Shown: one piece after another, positions 8,993-18,259 of the stretch | Position numbering within the stretch: the stretch's first letter is position 1 | How the letters are laid out: every line of letters starts with the position of its first letter | Source: Marinobacter nitratireducens | Lineage (GTDB): Bacteria; Pseudomonadota; Gammaproteobacteria; Pseudomonadales; Oleiphilaceae | DNA: 64,000 bases | Assembly: GCF_000708045.1 (NCBI RefSeq) | Contig: NZ_ANIE01000004.1 | Coordinates: 108,926 to 172,925 of the forward strand | Direction of reading: 5' to 3' | Position numbers and translations under genes: made by a program | Notes under the pieces: model-generated | What the model saw: only the letters and a program-made list of their open reading frames with translations | Databases searched by the model: none | Told to the model about the DNA's origin: nothing

Positions 8993-10183
8993 TTAAATTC
9001 CTGCTGCGTCGCGAAGTGCTTCGGCGCGATCGGTTTTCTCCCATGGGAAGGCGGTGAAGGTTTTGCCGCCAACGGTCATTTCGTATGGGTCGCGTCCAAA
9101 GTGGCCGTAGGCTGCGGTTGCCCGGTACATCGGGTGCAGCAAGTCCAGCATGTTGGTGATCGCATACGGACGCAGGTCGAAGTGGTTGCGGACCAGTTCG
9201 ATGATCTTGTCGTCGCTGATCTTGCCGGTGCCGAAGGTGTTCAGGGAGATGGAGGTCGGCTGTGCCACGCCGATGGCGTAGGAAACCTGAATCTCGCACT
9301 TGTCGGCCAGGCCGGCAGCGACGATGTTCTTGGCGACGTAGCGGCCAGCGTAGGCCGCGGAACGGTCAACCTTGGACGGGTCTTTGCCGGAGAATGCGCC
9401 GCCACCGTGGCGAGCCATGCCGCCGTAGGTGTCTACGATGATCTTGCGGCCGGTCAGGCCGCAGTCGCCGACCGGGCCACCGATGACGAACTTGCCGGTG
9501 GGGTTGATGTGGAACTGGGTGTCCTTGTGCAGCAGTTCTGCTGGCAGGGCATTTTTGACGATCAGTTCCATCACGGCTTCTTTCAGGTCCGCCTGGGTGA
9601 CGTCTTCATCGTGCTGGGTGGAGAGGACCACGGCATCAATGCCGGTTACCTTGCCGTTCTCGTAGCGGCAGGTGACCTGGCTCTTGGCATCCGGGCGCAA
9701 CCAGGGCAGCAGGCCGCTTTTGCGGGCCTCGGCCTGGCGCTGTACCAGGCGGTGGGAGAAGGTGATCGGGGCCGGCATGAGAACGTCGGTTTCATTGCTG
9801 GCGAAACCGAACATCAGGCCCTGGTCGCCTGCGCCCTGATCTTCGGGCTTCTGGCGGTCAACGCCCTGGGCGATATCCACAGACTGCTTACCGATGATGT
9901 TGATCACGCCACAGGTGTCGCCATCATAGCCAACTGTAGAGGAGGTGTAGCCGATGTCCTTGATGACGCCACGCACCAGGTCTTCCAGGTCGACCCAGGC
10001 GCTGGTGGTGATTTCGCCACCAACAATGGCTACGCCGGTTTTTACCATGGTTTCGCAGGCAACGCGGGCGTGAGGGTCATCGGTCAGGATGGCGTCCAGT
10101 ACTGCGTCAGAGATCTGGTCGGCCAGTTTGTCCGGATGGCCTTCGGAGACCGACTCGGAGGTGAAGATGCTGTAGTCAGACAT
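8993..10183 (-). CDS. metK: S-adenosylmethionine synthetase MetK
   Basis: The 396-residue enzyme makes SAM from methionine and ATP. The N-terminus [19 protein letters not shown] holds catalytic His16 and the following Asp; [12 protein letters not shown] near residue 115 and [22 protein letters not shown] near 255 (the phosphate loop) are family signatures. ATG at 10183 is chosen over an in-frame start at 10210 because AAAGAGGAG sits at ideal spacing before it. It heads the metK-ahcY-metF operon; a palindromic operator lies about 115 nt upstream, matching the one at the sahR promoter. Confidence 0.97.
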   Translation of the reverse strand: MSDYSIFTSESVSEGHPDKLADQISDAVLDAILTDDPHARVACETMVKTGVAIVGGEITTSAWVDLEDLVRGVIKDIGYTSSTVGYDGDTCGVINIIGKQSVDIAQGVDRQKPEDQGAGDQGLMFGFASNETDVLMPAPITFSHRLVQRQAEARKSGLLPWLRPDAKSQVTCRYENGKVTGIDAVVLSTQHDEDVTQADLKEAVMELIVKNALPAELLHKDTQFHINPTGKFVIGGPVGDCGLTGRKIIVDTYGGMARHGGGAFSGKDPSKVDRSAAYAGRYVAKNIVAAGLADKCEIQVSYAIGVAQPTSISLNTFGTGKISDDKIIELVRNHFDLRPYAITNMLDLLHPMYRATAAYGHFGRDPYEMTVGGKTFTAFPWEKTDRAEALRDAAGI

Positions 10184-10296
10184 AGGTTTGCTCCTCTTTG
10201 AGCGATTCAAAATCGTGCCGGCGAAGGTCAGAAATGACAGGTTCCGGCGACCATGTTGTTGATGTTGTTTGAGTATACGTAGAACTACCTACACCC

Positions 10297-10316
10297 ATAT
10301 CAAAGTTTTTTGATAT
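10297..10316. promoter_or_regulatory. Putative SahR operator at the metK promoter
   Basis: ATATCAAAGTTTTTTGATAT is a perfect 8-4-8 palindrome. An identical-pattern site lies at 11379-11398 upstream of the ArsR-methyltransferase gene. A possible -10 box TATACT is found downstream on the minus strand at about 10271-10276. Two matching palindromes flanking the regulator and the SAM-cycle operon imply that the regulator binds here. Confidence 0.75.
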
Positions 10317-10334
10317 TCCCTTCAAGTGACCCGG

Positions 10335-11336
10335 TCATTTAGGACCGGTTGTTTTCCAGAATTCCCGGACCTGCACCTGAAACCCATTGCGCAGGCCTAT
10401 AAACAGTTGTTCTCCCGCGGTCAGCCCGGCGTCGGTGGCCCAGGCCGTCAGCTCCTCGGGCTCAAAGCCAAGCCAGAGATCGCCGCAATTGTCTTTTGCC
10501 CAGTCCTGATCGTGGCTGCACAGTTCGCTGACCACGAAGCAGCCCCCGTTGTTCATCAGTGCGGCCGCGTCCAGGAAAATGTCAGCCGGACTGGGAACGT
10601 GGTGTAGCACCATGTTGGCGACCACCAGGTCAAAAGCATCGCCACGAGCGAGCAGGGTGTCGGTGACTCCTTCAATCAGGTCCACGTTGTTGAGCCGCTC
10701 GTCGATGCAGGTGCGGGTTGCCTTTGCCAGCATGTCCCGGCTGTTGTCCAGGCCAACCACGTGTGATGACAGCCCCGACAGTACTTTCAGAAAGGCGCCC
10801 TCGCCGGGGCCGATTTCCAGTGTGGTCTGCCAGTTCTGCTTTGCGGCGCGTTTGCGCAGTAATTCAGCGACCGGTTCGGCGTAGAGATCGAACGCGGCAA
10901 TCAGTTCCTGCTGTTCCTGGAACTGTTCTGCGTGCCGGGCAAAAAATGCCTGGGACTGCTCGGCGCGCTGGGTCCGGATGGCCTCGATTTTCTCCTGCAG
11001 GTGTGTCGGCAGGGTTACCCGGTCAACGGTCTCGAAAATCTGCCGCACGGTCTGGTCGGTCAGTTTCTCGGTATCCAGATGCAACGGGCGACGATAGAAG
11101 ATGGCGTTGCCTTCACGTTGCGGTTCCAGCAAGCCAGCTTTATGCATCACCTTCAAGTGATGGCTCATACCAGACTGGCGCATGTCAAAGAGCTGGCTGA
11201 GTTCCAGTACGCCGAAGGTATCCCGGCGGAGCACACGCAGAATCTCCAGGCGCAGGGGATCACCGCTCGCTTTGAAGATCGGTGCCAGTACGTCCACGGA
11301 GGACAATTCGTTTGCGTGTGCGTTCATGGATGTCAT
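10335..11336 (-). CDS. sahR: ArsR-family regulator with methyltransferase domain (SahR-like)
   Basis: The 333-residue product (from ATG at 11336) has an ArsR winged-helix domain (residues ~18-90: SGDPLRLEILRVLRRDTFGVLELSQLF then MRQSGMSHHLKVMHKAG) followed by a class I SAM methyltransferase domain with motif I LEIGPGEGAFLKVL near residue 160. This architecture matches SahR, which represses SAM-cycle genes and responds to S-adenosylhomocysteine; the methyltransferase fold is thought to act as the sensor. It lies convergent with none: it is read toward metK and has the same palindrome at its own promoter, implying autoregulation. No clear SD precedes any start, so translation may be leaderless or begin at 11327. 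Confidence 0.82.
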   Translation of the reverse strand: MTSMNAHANELSSVDVLAPIFKASGDPLRLEILRVLRRDTFGVLELSQLFDMRQSGMSHHLKVMHKAGLLEPQREGNAIFYRRPLHLDTEKLTDQTVRQIFETVDRVTLPTHLQEKIEAIRTQRAEQSQAFFARHAEQFQEQQELIAAFDLYAEPVAELLRKRAAKQNWQTTLEIGPGEGAFLKVLSGLSSHVVGLDNSRDMLAKATRTCIDERLNNVDLIEGVTDTLLARGDAFDLVVANMVLHHVPSPADIFLDAAALMNNGGCFVVSELCSHDQDWAKDNCGDLWLGFEPEELTAWATDAGLTAGEQLFIGLRNGFQVQVREFWKTTGPK

Positions 11337-11378
11337 GGCACGGAAGTGTAGGAGGGTTTGGTTGGTCAATCAATAGGC

Positions 11379-11398
11379 ATATCAAAAAATTTTGATAT
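11379..11398. promoter_or_regulatory. Putative SahR operator at the sahR promoter
   Basis: ATATCAAAAAATTTTGATAT is a perfect 8-4-8 palindrome, 43 nt upstream of the sahR ATG and ~160 nt upstream of tkt. It shares both arms with the site at 10297-10316. Position favours autoregulation of sahR; an effect on tkt is possible but less likely. Confidence 0.75.
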
Positions 11399-11560
11399 AG
11401 ATTTCGGTTTTGTGAAAATTGGCCTGTTTCGGGAATCCACGGTTAAAGAATGGGTAAAACAAGGCAGGTTGATTTGCCCCGGCACACACTAATCGGCGAA
11501 AATACGCGCCTCTTTTTTGAACACTCTTCTTTTTGCCCGAAAATCACTGGAGAAACGTCA

Positions 11561-13561
11561 ATGCCGTCCCGTAAAGATCTCGCCAACGCCATTCGCGCGC
11601 TGAGCATGGATGCGGTTCAGAAAGCCAAGTCCGGCCACCCGGGTGCGCCCATGGGTATGGCGGATATCGCCGAGGTACTGTGGAACGATTACCTGAGCCA
11701 CAACCCGGCCAACCCTCAGTGGGCCAACCGTGACCGCTTTGTGCTGTCCAACGGTCATGGTTCCATGCTGCAATATTCCTTGCTGCACCTGAGCGGGTAC
11801 GACGTTTCCATCGAAGATATCCAGAACTTCCGTCAGCTGCATTCCAAGACTCCGGGTCACCCGGAATACGGCTACACCCCCGGCGTTGAGACCACCACTG
11901 GTCCTCTCGGCCAGGGCATTGCCAACGCGGTCGGTTTCGCGCTTGCTGAGAAGTCACTGGCGGCACAGTTCAACCGTCCCGGACACGACATTGTCGATCA
12001 CTACACCTACGCTTTCCTGGGTGACGGCTGCCTGATGGAGGGCATCTCCCACGAAGTCTGCTCCCTGGCCGGAACGCTGGGCCTTGGTAAGCTGATCTTC
12101 TTCTATGACGACAACGGCATCTCCATCGACGGTGAAGTGGAAGGCTGGTTCACGGATGACACACCGAAACGTTTCGAATCCTACGGCTGGCAGGTAATTC
12201 CTGCTGTCGATGGTCATGACGCCGACGCCATCCGCGCCGCCATCGAGGCTGGCCGTGCCAACACCGATCAGCCGACCCTGATCTGCTGCAAGACCGTTAT
12301 TGGTTTCGGCTCTCCCAACAAGCAGGGTAAGGAAAGCTGCCACGGTGCGCCGCTGGGTGATGACGAGATTGCACTGACCCGCGAGCAGCTGGGTTGGGCG
12401 CACGGTCCGTTCGAAATTCCGGCGGACATTGCCGATGCCTGGAATGGCCGTGAAAAAGGCGCAGCAGCCCAAGCCGCGTGGGAAGAAAAATTTGCAGCCT
12501 ATGAAAAGGCCGAGCCGGAGCTGGCCGCCGAATTCACGCGTCGCATGGCGGGTGACCTGCCGGCAGACTTCGCCGAAAAAGCCCAGGCTTACATCCAGGA
12601 ATGCCAGGACAACGGCGAAACCGTTGCGTCCCGCAAGGCGTCCCAGAACACTCTGAATGCCTACGGCCCGCTGCTACCGGAACTGATGGGCGGCTCTGCC
12701 GACCTGGCCGGTTCCAACCTGACCATCTGGGGTGGCTGCAAGGGTCTGACCAAAGAAGACGCGTCCGGCAACTACATCTATTACGGCGTTCGCGAATTCG
12801 GCATGGCCGCCATCATGAACGGCATCGCCCTGCACGGCGGTTTTGTGCCCTATGGTGCAACCTTCCTGATCTTTATGGAATACGCCCGGAACGCGGTTCG
12901 CATGGCCGCCCTGATGAAGCAGCGCTCCATCTATGTATTTACCCACGACTCCATCGGCCTGGGCGAAGATGGCCCGACTCACCAGCCGGTTGAACAGTTG
13001 GCAAGCCTGCGCACGACCCCGAACATGAGCACCTGGCGCCCGGCGGATGCCGTTGAGTCGGCGGTAGCGTGGAAGTCGGCCCTTGAGCGCAAGGATGGCC
13101 CCACGGCCATGATCTTCTCCCGTCAGGGTCTGCCGCATCAGGATCGTAGTGCCCAGCAGTTGGCCGATGTTTCCAAAGGCGCCTATGTGCTGTCCGACAG
13201 CGACGGTACTCCGGAGCTGATCCTGATCGCTACGGGTTCTGAAGTATCTCTGGCCCAGGACGCCGCGGCTCAGCTGCGTGAAAAGGGACGGGCGGTGCGC
13301 GTCGTATCCATGCCGTCGACCGATGTATTTGACGCCCAGAGCGCCGAGTACAAGCAGCAGGTTCTGCCGCTGGAAGTGGCCAACCGCATCGCCGTGGAAG
13401 CGGGTATCGCGGACTACTGGTACAAGTACGTGGGCCTCGACGGTCGCGTTATCGGCATGACCACCTTCGGTGAGTCCGCTCCGGCGGGCGAGCTGTTCAA
13501 GGAATTCGGCTTCACTGTCGATAATGTCCTGGAAGTGGCTGACGAACTGCTGGACGCCTGA
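11561..13561 (+). CDS. tkt: Transketolase
   Basis: The 666-residue thiamine-diphosphate enzyme transfers two-carbon units between sugar phosphates in the non-oxidative pentose phosphate pathway. Features are [39 protein letters not shown], the TPP motif [19 protein letters not shown]...YDDN, and the pyrimidine-domain [20 protein letters not shown] segment. ATG at 11561 is chosen over upstream in-frame codons because CTGGAGAAA precedes it and it fits the usual N-terminus. It starts the tkt-epd-pgk-fba operon and overlaps epd by one base (TGATG). Confidence 0.96.
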   Translation: MPSRKDLANAIRALSMDAVQKAKSGHPGAPMGMADIAEVLWNDYLSHNPANPQWANRDRFVLSNGHGSMLQYSLLHLSGYDVSIEDIQNFRQLHSKTPGHPEYGYTPGVETTTGPLGQGIANAVGFALAEKSLAAQFNRPGHDIVDHYTYAFLGDGCLMEGISHEVCSLAGTLGLGKLIFFYDDNGISIDGEVEGWFTDDTPKRFESYGWQVIPAVDGHDADAIRAAIEAGRANTDQPTLICCKTVIGFGSPNKQGKESCHGAPLGDDEIALTREQLGWAHGPFEIPADIADAWNGREKGAAAQAAWEEKFAAYEKAEPELAAEFTRRMAGDLPADFAEKAQAYIQECQDNGETVASRKASQNTLNAYGPLLPELMGGSADLAGSNLTIWGGCKGLTKEDASGNYIYYGVREFGMAAIMNGIALHGGFVPYGATFLIFMEYARNAVRMAALMKQRSIYVFTHDSIGLGEDGPTHQPVEQLASLRTTPNMSTWRPADAVESAVAWKSALERKDGPTAMIFSRQGLPHQDRSAQQLADVSKGAYVLSDSDGTPELILIATGSEVSLAQDAAAQLREKGRAVRVVSMPSTDVFDAQSAEYKQQVLPLEVANRIAVEAGIADYWYKYVGLDGRVIGMTTFGESAPAGELFKEFGFTVDNVLEVADELLDA

Positions 13562-14595
13562 TGAGCAACCCAAAGCCTTTTCGAGTTGCCATCAACGGGT
13601 ACGGCCGAATTGGCCAGTGCGTGTTGAGAGCGCTCTATGAAAACGGCTATCGCGATCACCTCCAGGTGGTCGCGATCAACGAGTTGTCCGACATCGACAC
13701 CATCGCCCACCTGACACGCTACGATTCCACCCACGGCCGTTTCCGTGGTGACATCGACGTGCAGGGCGATGATCTGGTCGTCAATGGCGACCACATCCGG
13801 ATTCTCCGGCATCCCGAGGCGGAAGCGTTGCCTTGGCGGTTGCTGGACGTGGATCTGGTGCTGGAGTGCACCGGAGCCTACAGTGATCGTGCGACCGCCG
13901 AAAAGCACATAGATGCCGGCGCCCGCCGACTGCTGTTCTCTCAGCCCGCCGAGTCTGACGTGGATCGCACGGTGGTGTTCGGCATCAATCACCAGCAGCT
14001 GAACGCGGCGGACCGAATTGTTGCTGCAGGCTCCTGCACCACCAACTGCCTGGTGCCGGTGATCAAGGTCCTGGACGATGCGTTCGGTGTCGAGCAGGGC
14101 AGCACCACCACCATCCACGCTGCGATGAACGATCAACCGGTTATCGATGCCTATCATCATCAGGACCTGCGACGCACGCGAAGTGCGTTGCATAACATTG
14201 TTCCGGTGGATACCGGCCTGGCTCGCGGCATTGAGCGCCTGCTCCCTGAGATGGAGGGACGGTTCAGCTCGGTTGCCATGCGCGTTCCCACCCTGAACGT
14301 GTCCGCGATCGATATGGTGGTCAATGTGGAAAAGGCGACCACAATCCGGGAGGTTAATGACCTGCTCAGCGGCGCTGCCAAGGGGCCGCTGAAAGGTATT
14401 CTTGGATACACCGACGAGCTTCTGGCCAGTTCCGATTTCAACCACGATGCCCACTCCGGTGTGGTCGATGGTGGCCAGACTCGAGTGACGGGTGGAACCA
14501 TGGTGAAAGTGTTGTGCTGGTTCGATAACGAGTGGGGCTTTGCGAACCGGATGCTGGATGTCAGCCAGAGCTGGCTGAAAACGACTGATAACTGA
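13561..14595 (+). CDS. epd: Erythrose-4-phosphate dehydrogenase
   Basis: The 344-residue GapA-like dehydrogenase has the Rossmann start VAINGYGRIGQCVLRAL and catalytic Cys in AAGSCTTNCLVPVIKVLDD. Position between tkt and pgk and the sequence AMNDQPVIDAYH (rather than a GapA-type pattern) favour Epd (GapB), which oxidises erythrose 4-phosphate toward 4-phosphoerythronate in PLP synthesis. Translation is probably coupled to tkt through the TGATG overlap. A glycolytic GapA role cannot be fully excluded from sequence. Confidence 0.88.
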   Translation: MSNPKPFRVAINGYGRIGQCVLRALYENGYRDHLQVVAINELSDIDTIAHLTRYDSTHGRFRGDIDVQGDDLVVNGDHIRILRHPEAEALPWRLLDVDLVLECTGAYSDRATAEKHIDAGARRLLFSQPAESDVDRTVVFGINHQQLNAADRIVAAGSCTTNCLVPVIKVLDDAFGVEQGSTTTIHAAMNDQPVIDAYHHQDLRRTRSALHNIVPVDTGLARGIERLLPEMEGRFSSVAMRVPTLNVSAIDMVVNVEKATTIREVNDLLSGAAKGPLKGILGYTDELLASSDFNHDAHSGVVDGGQTRVTGGTMVKVLCWFDNEWGFANRMLDVSQSWLKTTDN

Positions 14596-14624
14596 TCTGC
14601 TGAATCAATCAAGGAAACAAGATT

Positions 14625-15785
14625 ATGGCCATCAAAAAGATGACTGACCTGGACCTCGCCGGCAAGCGGGTCCTCATCCGTGAAGACCTGAACGTGCCGG
14701 TCAAGGACGGCAAGGTATCCAGCGATGCCCGTATCCGTGCCTCCCTGCCAACCATCAAGGCGGCCAAAGACGCCGGTGCCAAAGTCATGCTGATGTCCCA
14801 CCTGGGCCGCCCGGAAGAGGGCGTTTATGACGAGGCCTCCTCCATGAAACCGGTCGCCGAGCACCTGACCGGCCTGCTGGGTCAGGAAGTGCGCCTGATC
14901 AAGGACTATCTGAACGGCGTCGAAGTGGCCGACGGAGAAGTGGTTCTGTTTGAGAACGTCCGCTTCAACAAGGGCGAGAAGAAAGACAACGAAGAGCTGT
15001 CAAAGCAGTACGCCGCCCTGTGCGACATCTACGTGATGGACGCCTTCGGCACCGCCCACCGCGCCCAGGCCTCTACCCACGGCGTTGCCCGGTTCGCGCC
15101 CGAAGCCTGTGCCGGCCCGCTGCTGGCCGCTGAGCTGGATGCACTGGGCAAAGCCCTCGACAACCCGGCCAAGCCGGTAGTGGCAATCGTGGGTGGCTCC
15201 AAGGTGTCCACCAAGCTGGACGTGTTGAACGCTCTGGAAAAAGTCTGTGACCAGATCATCGTGGGTGGCGGCATCGCCAATACCTTCCTCGCCGCAGCGG
15301 GTCACCCGGTTGGTAAATCCCTGTGCGAGCACGACCTGATCGATACCGCCAAGGACATCGCTTCCCGAGTGGAAATTCCGCTGCCGGTGGATGTCGTCGT
15401 CGCGCCTGAGTTCGCCGAGACGGCCCCCGCGACCACCAAGAACATCGACGAGGTCAGCGAAGGCGACATGATCCTCGACGTAGGGCCGGAAACGGCCGGG
15501 CAATTTGCAGAACTGCTGAAAAACGCCAAGACCATCCTCTGGAATGGTCCGGTTGGTGTGTTTGAGTTCGATCAGTTCGGCAACGGCACCAAATCCCTCG
15601 CCGATGCCATCGCCGAAAGCGACGCCTTCTCACTGGCAGGAGGCGGTGATACCGTTGCCGCCGTTGACAAATACGGCGTAGCTGACAAGATTTCCTATAT
15701 CTCGACCGGCGGTGGTGCATTCCTGGAGTTCGTAGAAGGCAAGACACTCCCCGCTGTCGCTGTTCTGGAAGAGCGCGGCGCGTAA
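14625..15785 (+). CDS. pgk: Phosphoglycerate kinase
   Basis: The 386-residue product matches Pgk: substrate loop [15 protein letters not shown] near residue 18, [12 protein letters not shown] near 58, [14 protein letters not shown] near 108, [12 protein letters not shown] near 190 and the C-terminal nucleotide loop [14 protein letters not shown]. It catalyses ATP formation from 1,3-bisphosphoglycerate. It lies 29 nt after epd with RBS AAGGAAA, in the conserved tkt-epd-pgk-fba order. Confidence 0.97.
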   Translation: MAIKKMTDLDLAGKRVLIREDLNVPVKDGKVSSDARIRASLPTIKAAKDAGAKVMLMSHLGRPEEGVYDEASSMKPVAEHLTGLLGQEVRLIKDYLNGVEVADGEVVLFENVRFNKGEKKDNEELSKQYAALCDIYVMDAFGTAHRAQASTHGVARFAPEACAGPLLAAELDALGKALDNPAKPVVAIVGGSKVSTKLDVLNALEKVCDQIIVGGGIANTFLAAAGHPVGKSLCEHDLIDTAKDIASRVEIPLPVDVVVAPEFAETAPATTKNIDEVSEGDMILDVGPETAGQFAELLKNAKTILWNGPVGVFEFDQFGNGTKSLADAIAESDAFSLAGGGDTVAAVDKYGVADKISYISTGGGAFLEFVEGKTLPAVAVLEERGA

Positions 15786-15833
15786 AGATTTACAGATCAT
15801 CAACCTTAAAAGTCTAACTGAAGGAGACAACCC

Positions 15834-16898
15834 ATGGCCCTGATTTCGATGCGGCAACTTCTGGACCACGCCGCCGAGCATGGTTACGGTGTGCCAGCCT
15901 TTAACGTAAACAACCTGGAACAGATGCGCGCCATTATGGAAGCCGCTGACAAGACCGACTCCCCGGTGATTGTCCAGGCGTCCGCCGGTGCTCGTAAGTA
16001 CGCCGGTGCTCCGTTCCTGCGCCACCTGATCCTGGCGGCCATCGAAGAGTTTCCGCACATCCCGGTCGTTATGCATCAGGACCACGGCACCAGCCCTGCC
16101 GTATGCCAGCGTTCCATCCAGCTGGGTTTTAGTTCCGTGATGATGGACGGCTCCCTGGGTGAAGATGGCAAGACCCCGACGGATTATGAGTACAACGTGG
16201 ACGTTACCCGTCGTACCGTCGAAATGGCCCACGCGTGCGGTGTATCTGTTGAAGGCGAGCTGGGTTGCCTGGGTTCCCTGGAAACCGGACAGGCCGGTGA
16301 AGAAGACGGCATTGGAGCGGAAGGCACTCTGGATCACAGCCAGATGCTGACCGATCCGGAAGAAGCAGCGGACTTCGTCAAGAAAACCCACGTGGATGCC
16401 CTGGCCATTGCCATCGGTACCAGCCACGGCGCCTACAAGTTTACCCGTCCGCCCACAGGTGACATTCTGGCCATCGACCAGATCAAGGCGATCCATGCCC
16501 GTATCCCGGATACCCATCTGGTCATGCACGGTTCCAGTTCTGTGCCCCAGGAATGGCTGAAAATCATCAACGAATACGGTGGTGAGATTCCGGAAACCTA
16601 CGGTGTTCCGGTGGAGGAAATCGTTGAAGGCATCAAGCACGGCGTGCGCAAGGTCAACATCGATACCGACCTGCGTCTGGCCAGCACCGGTGCCGTGCGT
16701 CGCTTCCTGGCCCAGAACACCGCTGAGTTTGACCCGCGTAAATTCCTGAAGGAAACCATGAAGGCGATGACCGACGTTTGCATCGACCGTTATGAAGCCT
16801 TCGGTTGTGCCGGCAACGCCAGTAAGATCAAGCCGATTAACCTTGAGCGCATGTTTGAGCGTTACGAGGCTGGTGAACTGGACCCGAAGGTCAGGTAA
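15834..16898 (+). CDS. fba: Fructose-bisphosphate aldolase, class II
   Basis: The 354-residue zinc aldolase carries the class II signatures: [14 protein letters not shown] (zinc-binding histidine and catalytic region), [37 protein letters not shown] and [11 protein letters not shown]. The long form with the insertion [24 protein letters not shown] fits the CbbA-type (Calvin-cycle/gluconeogenic) subgroup common in proteobacteria. RBS GAAGGAGA precedes ATG. It closes the operon; a strong terminator follows. Confidence 0.96.
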   Translation: MALISMRQLLDHAAEHGYGVPAFNVNNLEQMRAIMEAADKTDSPVIVQASAGARKYAGAPFLRHLILAAIEEFPHIPVVMHQDHGTSPAVCQRSIQLGFSSVMMDGSLGEDGKTPTDYEYNVDVTRRTVEMAHACGVSVEGELGCLGSLETGQAGEEDGIGAEGTLDHSQMLTDPEEAADFVKKTHVDALAIAIGTSHGAYKFTRPPTGDILAIDQIKAIHARIPDTHLVMHGSSSVPQEWLKIINEYGGEIPETYGVPVEEIVEGIKHGVRKVNIDTDLRLASTGAVRRFLAQNTAEFDPRKFLKETMKAMTDVCIDRYEAFGCAGNASKIKPINLERMFERYEAGELDPKVR

Positions 16899-16910
16899 GC
16901 CGCTGAACAT

Positions 16911-16940
16911 ACCCTCCGGGCCTGCCCGGAGGGTTTCCTC
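16911..16940 (+). terminator. Intrinsic terminator after fba
   Basis: ACCCTCCGG and CCGGAGGGT form a GC-rich stem around a short loop, followed by a T-rich tail (TTTCCTC), 13 nt after the fba stop. The imperfect T-run means moderate rather than full efficiency; it may also serve the convergent DUF2894 operon. Confidence 0.75.
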
Positions 16941-16977
16941 CCTCCGCCATTCCCCGGCCGTTTTCCTTGTACTCCGG

Positions 16978-17613
16978 TCAACCTTTCGGGTTGAGCTTTT
17001 CCATAGCCAGCAGTGCGTCGGTATAGGCCGCAAACCGCTTCAGGTAATCCGGCGACAAGCGCTGCATTTCCTTGATTGCCCTGCTGACCAGTCGATGGGC
17101 GTTCATCGGGCCGGCGTTGGCAGGCGTCTGTTCAATGGCTGCCTGAATTCGCTGTTCCAGTGAGCGTTCTCCTTGCCTCGCCTTTGCCTGCGCCATAGCC
17201 CGAAGCGGCTGCGGCGCCCCGGACGGTTGCGGCTGGTCAGCCTGATCCGTTCCGGTCGCCTCTGCGCTGCTCTGCTTCAGCAGCTCGAATAATGGCGAGG
17301 AGGGTTGTGGCACCGGGGGAGTCCCCTGACTGTCCAGGGCTTTTGATAATTCAGCCAGGGCTGACAAGGGTCTCGGCGGCGCAAGGGGTGGGGAGTCGGG
17401 AGATTCGGCATCTGAACAGACATCCTGAAACTCCCGTAGCTTTTGTTCCAGTCTGCGCCAGTGCTCGCTCCGTTCCAGCCCACGCTCTCTCAATCGTCGT
17501 TCGAGCGCTTGCAGATAACGAAACCGGACCGGATGTGTGCGGTCCAGGCCCCGATGCCGCATCTGTTCAAGCTGCTGTTCCGGCGACATCCGCTGGATGG
17601 CTTCAGTTGTCAT
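16978..17613 (-). CDS. DUF2894 domain-containing protein
   Basis: The 211-residue product (ATG 17613) is hydrophilic, with an Arg/Glu-rich helical N-terminus (RFRYLQALERRLRERGLER), a Pro/Ser-rich linker around residues 75-140 and a conserved-looking C-terminal domain (LVSRAIKEMQRLSPDYLKRF). This fits DUF2894. It has no signal peptide or membrane segment and is probably cytoplasmic. It is the last gene of the DUF3348-DUF802-OmpA-DUF2894 operon and overlaps the OmpA-like gene by 11 nt. Function unknown; context suggests a cytoplasmic partner of the predicted membrane motor. Confidence 0.8.
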   Translation of the reverse strand: MTTEAIQRMSPEQQLEQMRHRGLDRTHPVRFRYLQALERRLRERGLERSEHWRRLEQKLREFQDVCSDAESPDSPPLAPPRPLSALAELSKALDSQGTPPVPQPSSPLFELLKQSSAEATGTDQADQPQPSGAPQPLRAMAQAKARQGERSLEQRIQAAIEQTPANAGPMNAHRLVSRAIKEMQRLSPDYLKRFAAYTDALLAMEKLNPKG

Positions 17614-18259
17614 TGCTGACTTCCGTCGGTGCCGGAACATTTGGATCAGGCCGGGGCACCGTACTGATTTCCACCCGACGGTTCTGGGCACGGGCTTCGG
17701 CATCCTCGTTGGGCACCACCGGATGGTGCTGGCCGAATGCGGCCGCAAATACCCGGTCTTTCGGCAGACCTTTATCGATCAAGGCCCGGGTAACCGTCAG
17801 TGCCCGCTGTGCAGACAGGCCCCAGTTGTCGCCATAACGGTTGCCGGAATGGATCGGCAGGTCGTCGGTGAAGCCGCTCACCATCAGCAACTCGTTATGG
17901 TGTTGCAGATAGGTGCCAAGCGGCTCAACCAGGGACTGAAGAACGTCTTCGCCGTCGGCTTGAAGCTGGTCCGAATTCAGCTGAAACAGCACATTACCGC
18001 TAATGCCGATACGGCCGTCCCGGAAGGTCACCAGGCCTTTGGTCAGCGGATCCTCCAGCGCCTGCTCCAGTGCCATGCGGCGCTGTTCTTCGGCTTGCCG
18101 GCGTTCCTTTTCTTCAGCCAGCGACTGGCTCAACTCCAGCTGAACGCCAATCACCCAGACCAGAATCAGCACCAGAATACCAACCAGCGCTGCCATCAGG
18201 TCCGAGAAGATGGCCCAGACCGGCGTCGACTGTTGCTCGCCGTCGTGAAGCTCATCCAT
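17603..18259 (-). CDS. MotB/ZorB-like OmpA-domain protein
   Basis: The 218-residue protein has a short cytoplasmic start, one membrane helix at ~17-40 with an acidic residue at its start (Asp20 in FSDLMAALVGILVLILV), a coiled-coil stretch ~45-70, and a C-terminal OmpA-like peptidoglycan-binding domain (SGFTDDLPIH, NWGLSAQRALTVTRALI, NEDAEARAQNRRVEI). A single helix with a membrane Asp plus OmpA domain is the plan of MotB, and of ZorB in Zorya defence. It immediately follows the MotA-like DUF802 gene with a one-base overlap. The proton-channel role is inferred from this plan. Confidence 0.88.
   Translation of the reverse strand: MDELHDGEQQSTPVWAIFSDLMAALVGILVLILVWVIGVQLELSQSLAEEKERRQAEEQRRMALEQALEDPLTKGLVTFRDGRIGISGNVLFQLNSDQLQADGEDVLQSLVEPLGTYLQHHNELLMVSGFTDDLPIHSGNRYGDNWGLSAQRALTVTRALIDKGLPKDRVFAAAFGQHHPVVPNEDAEARAQNRRVEISTVPRPDPNVPAPTEVSNDN

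Noticed and set aside
8129..10201. Very long plus-strand open frame (690 codons) across ahcY and metK
   Set aside because: It is antisense to two clear enzymes, has Val/Gly-rich unnatural composition and no domain; such frames arise from GC-rich codon usage.
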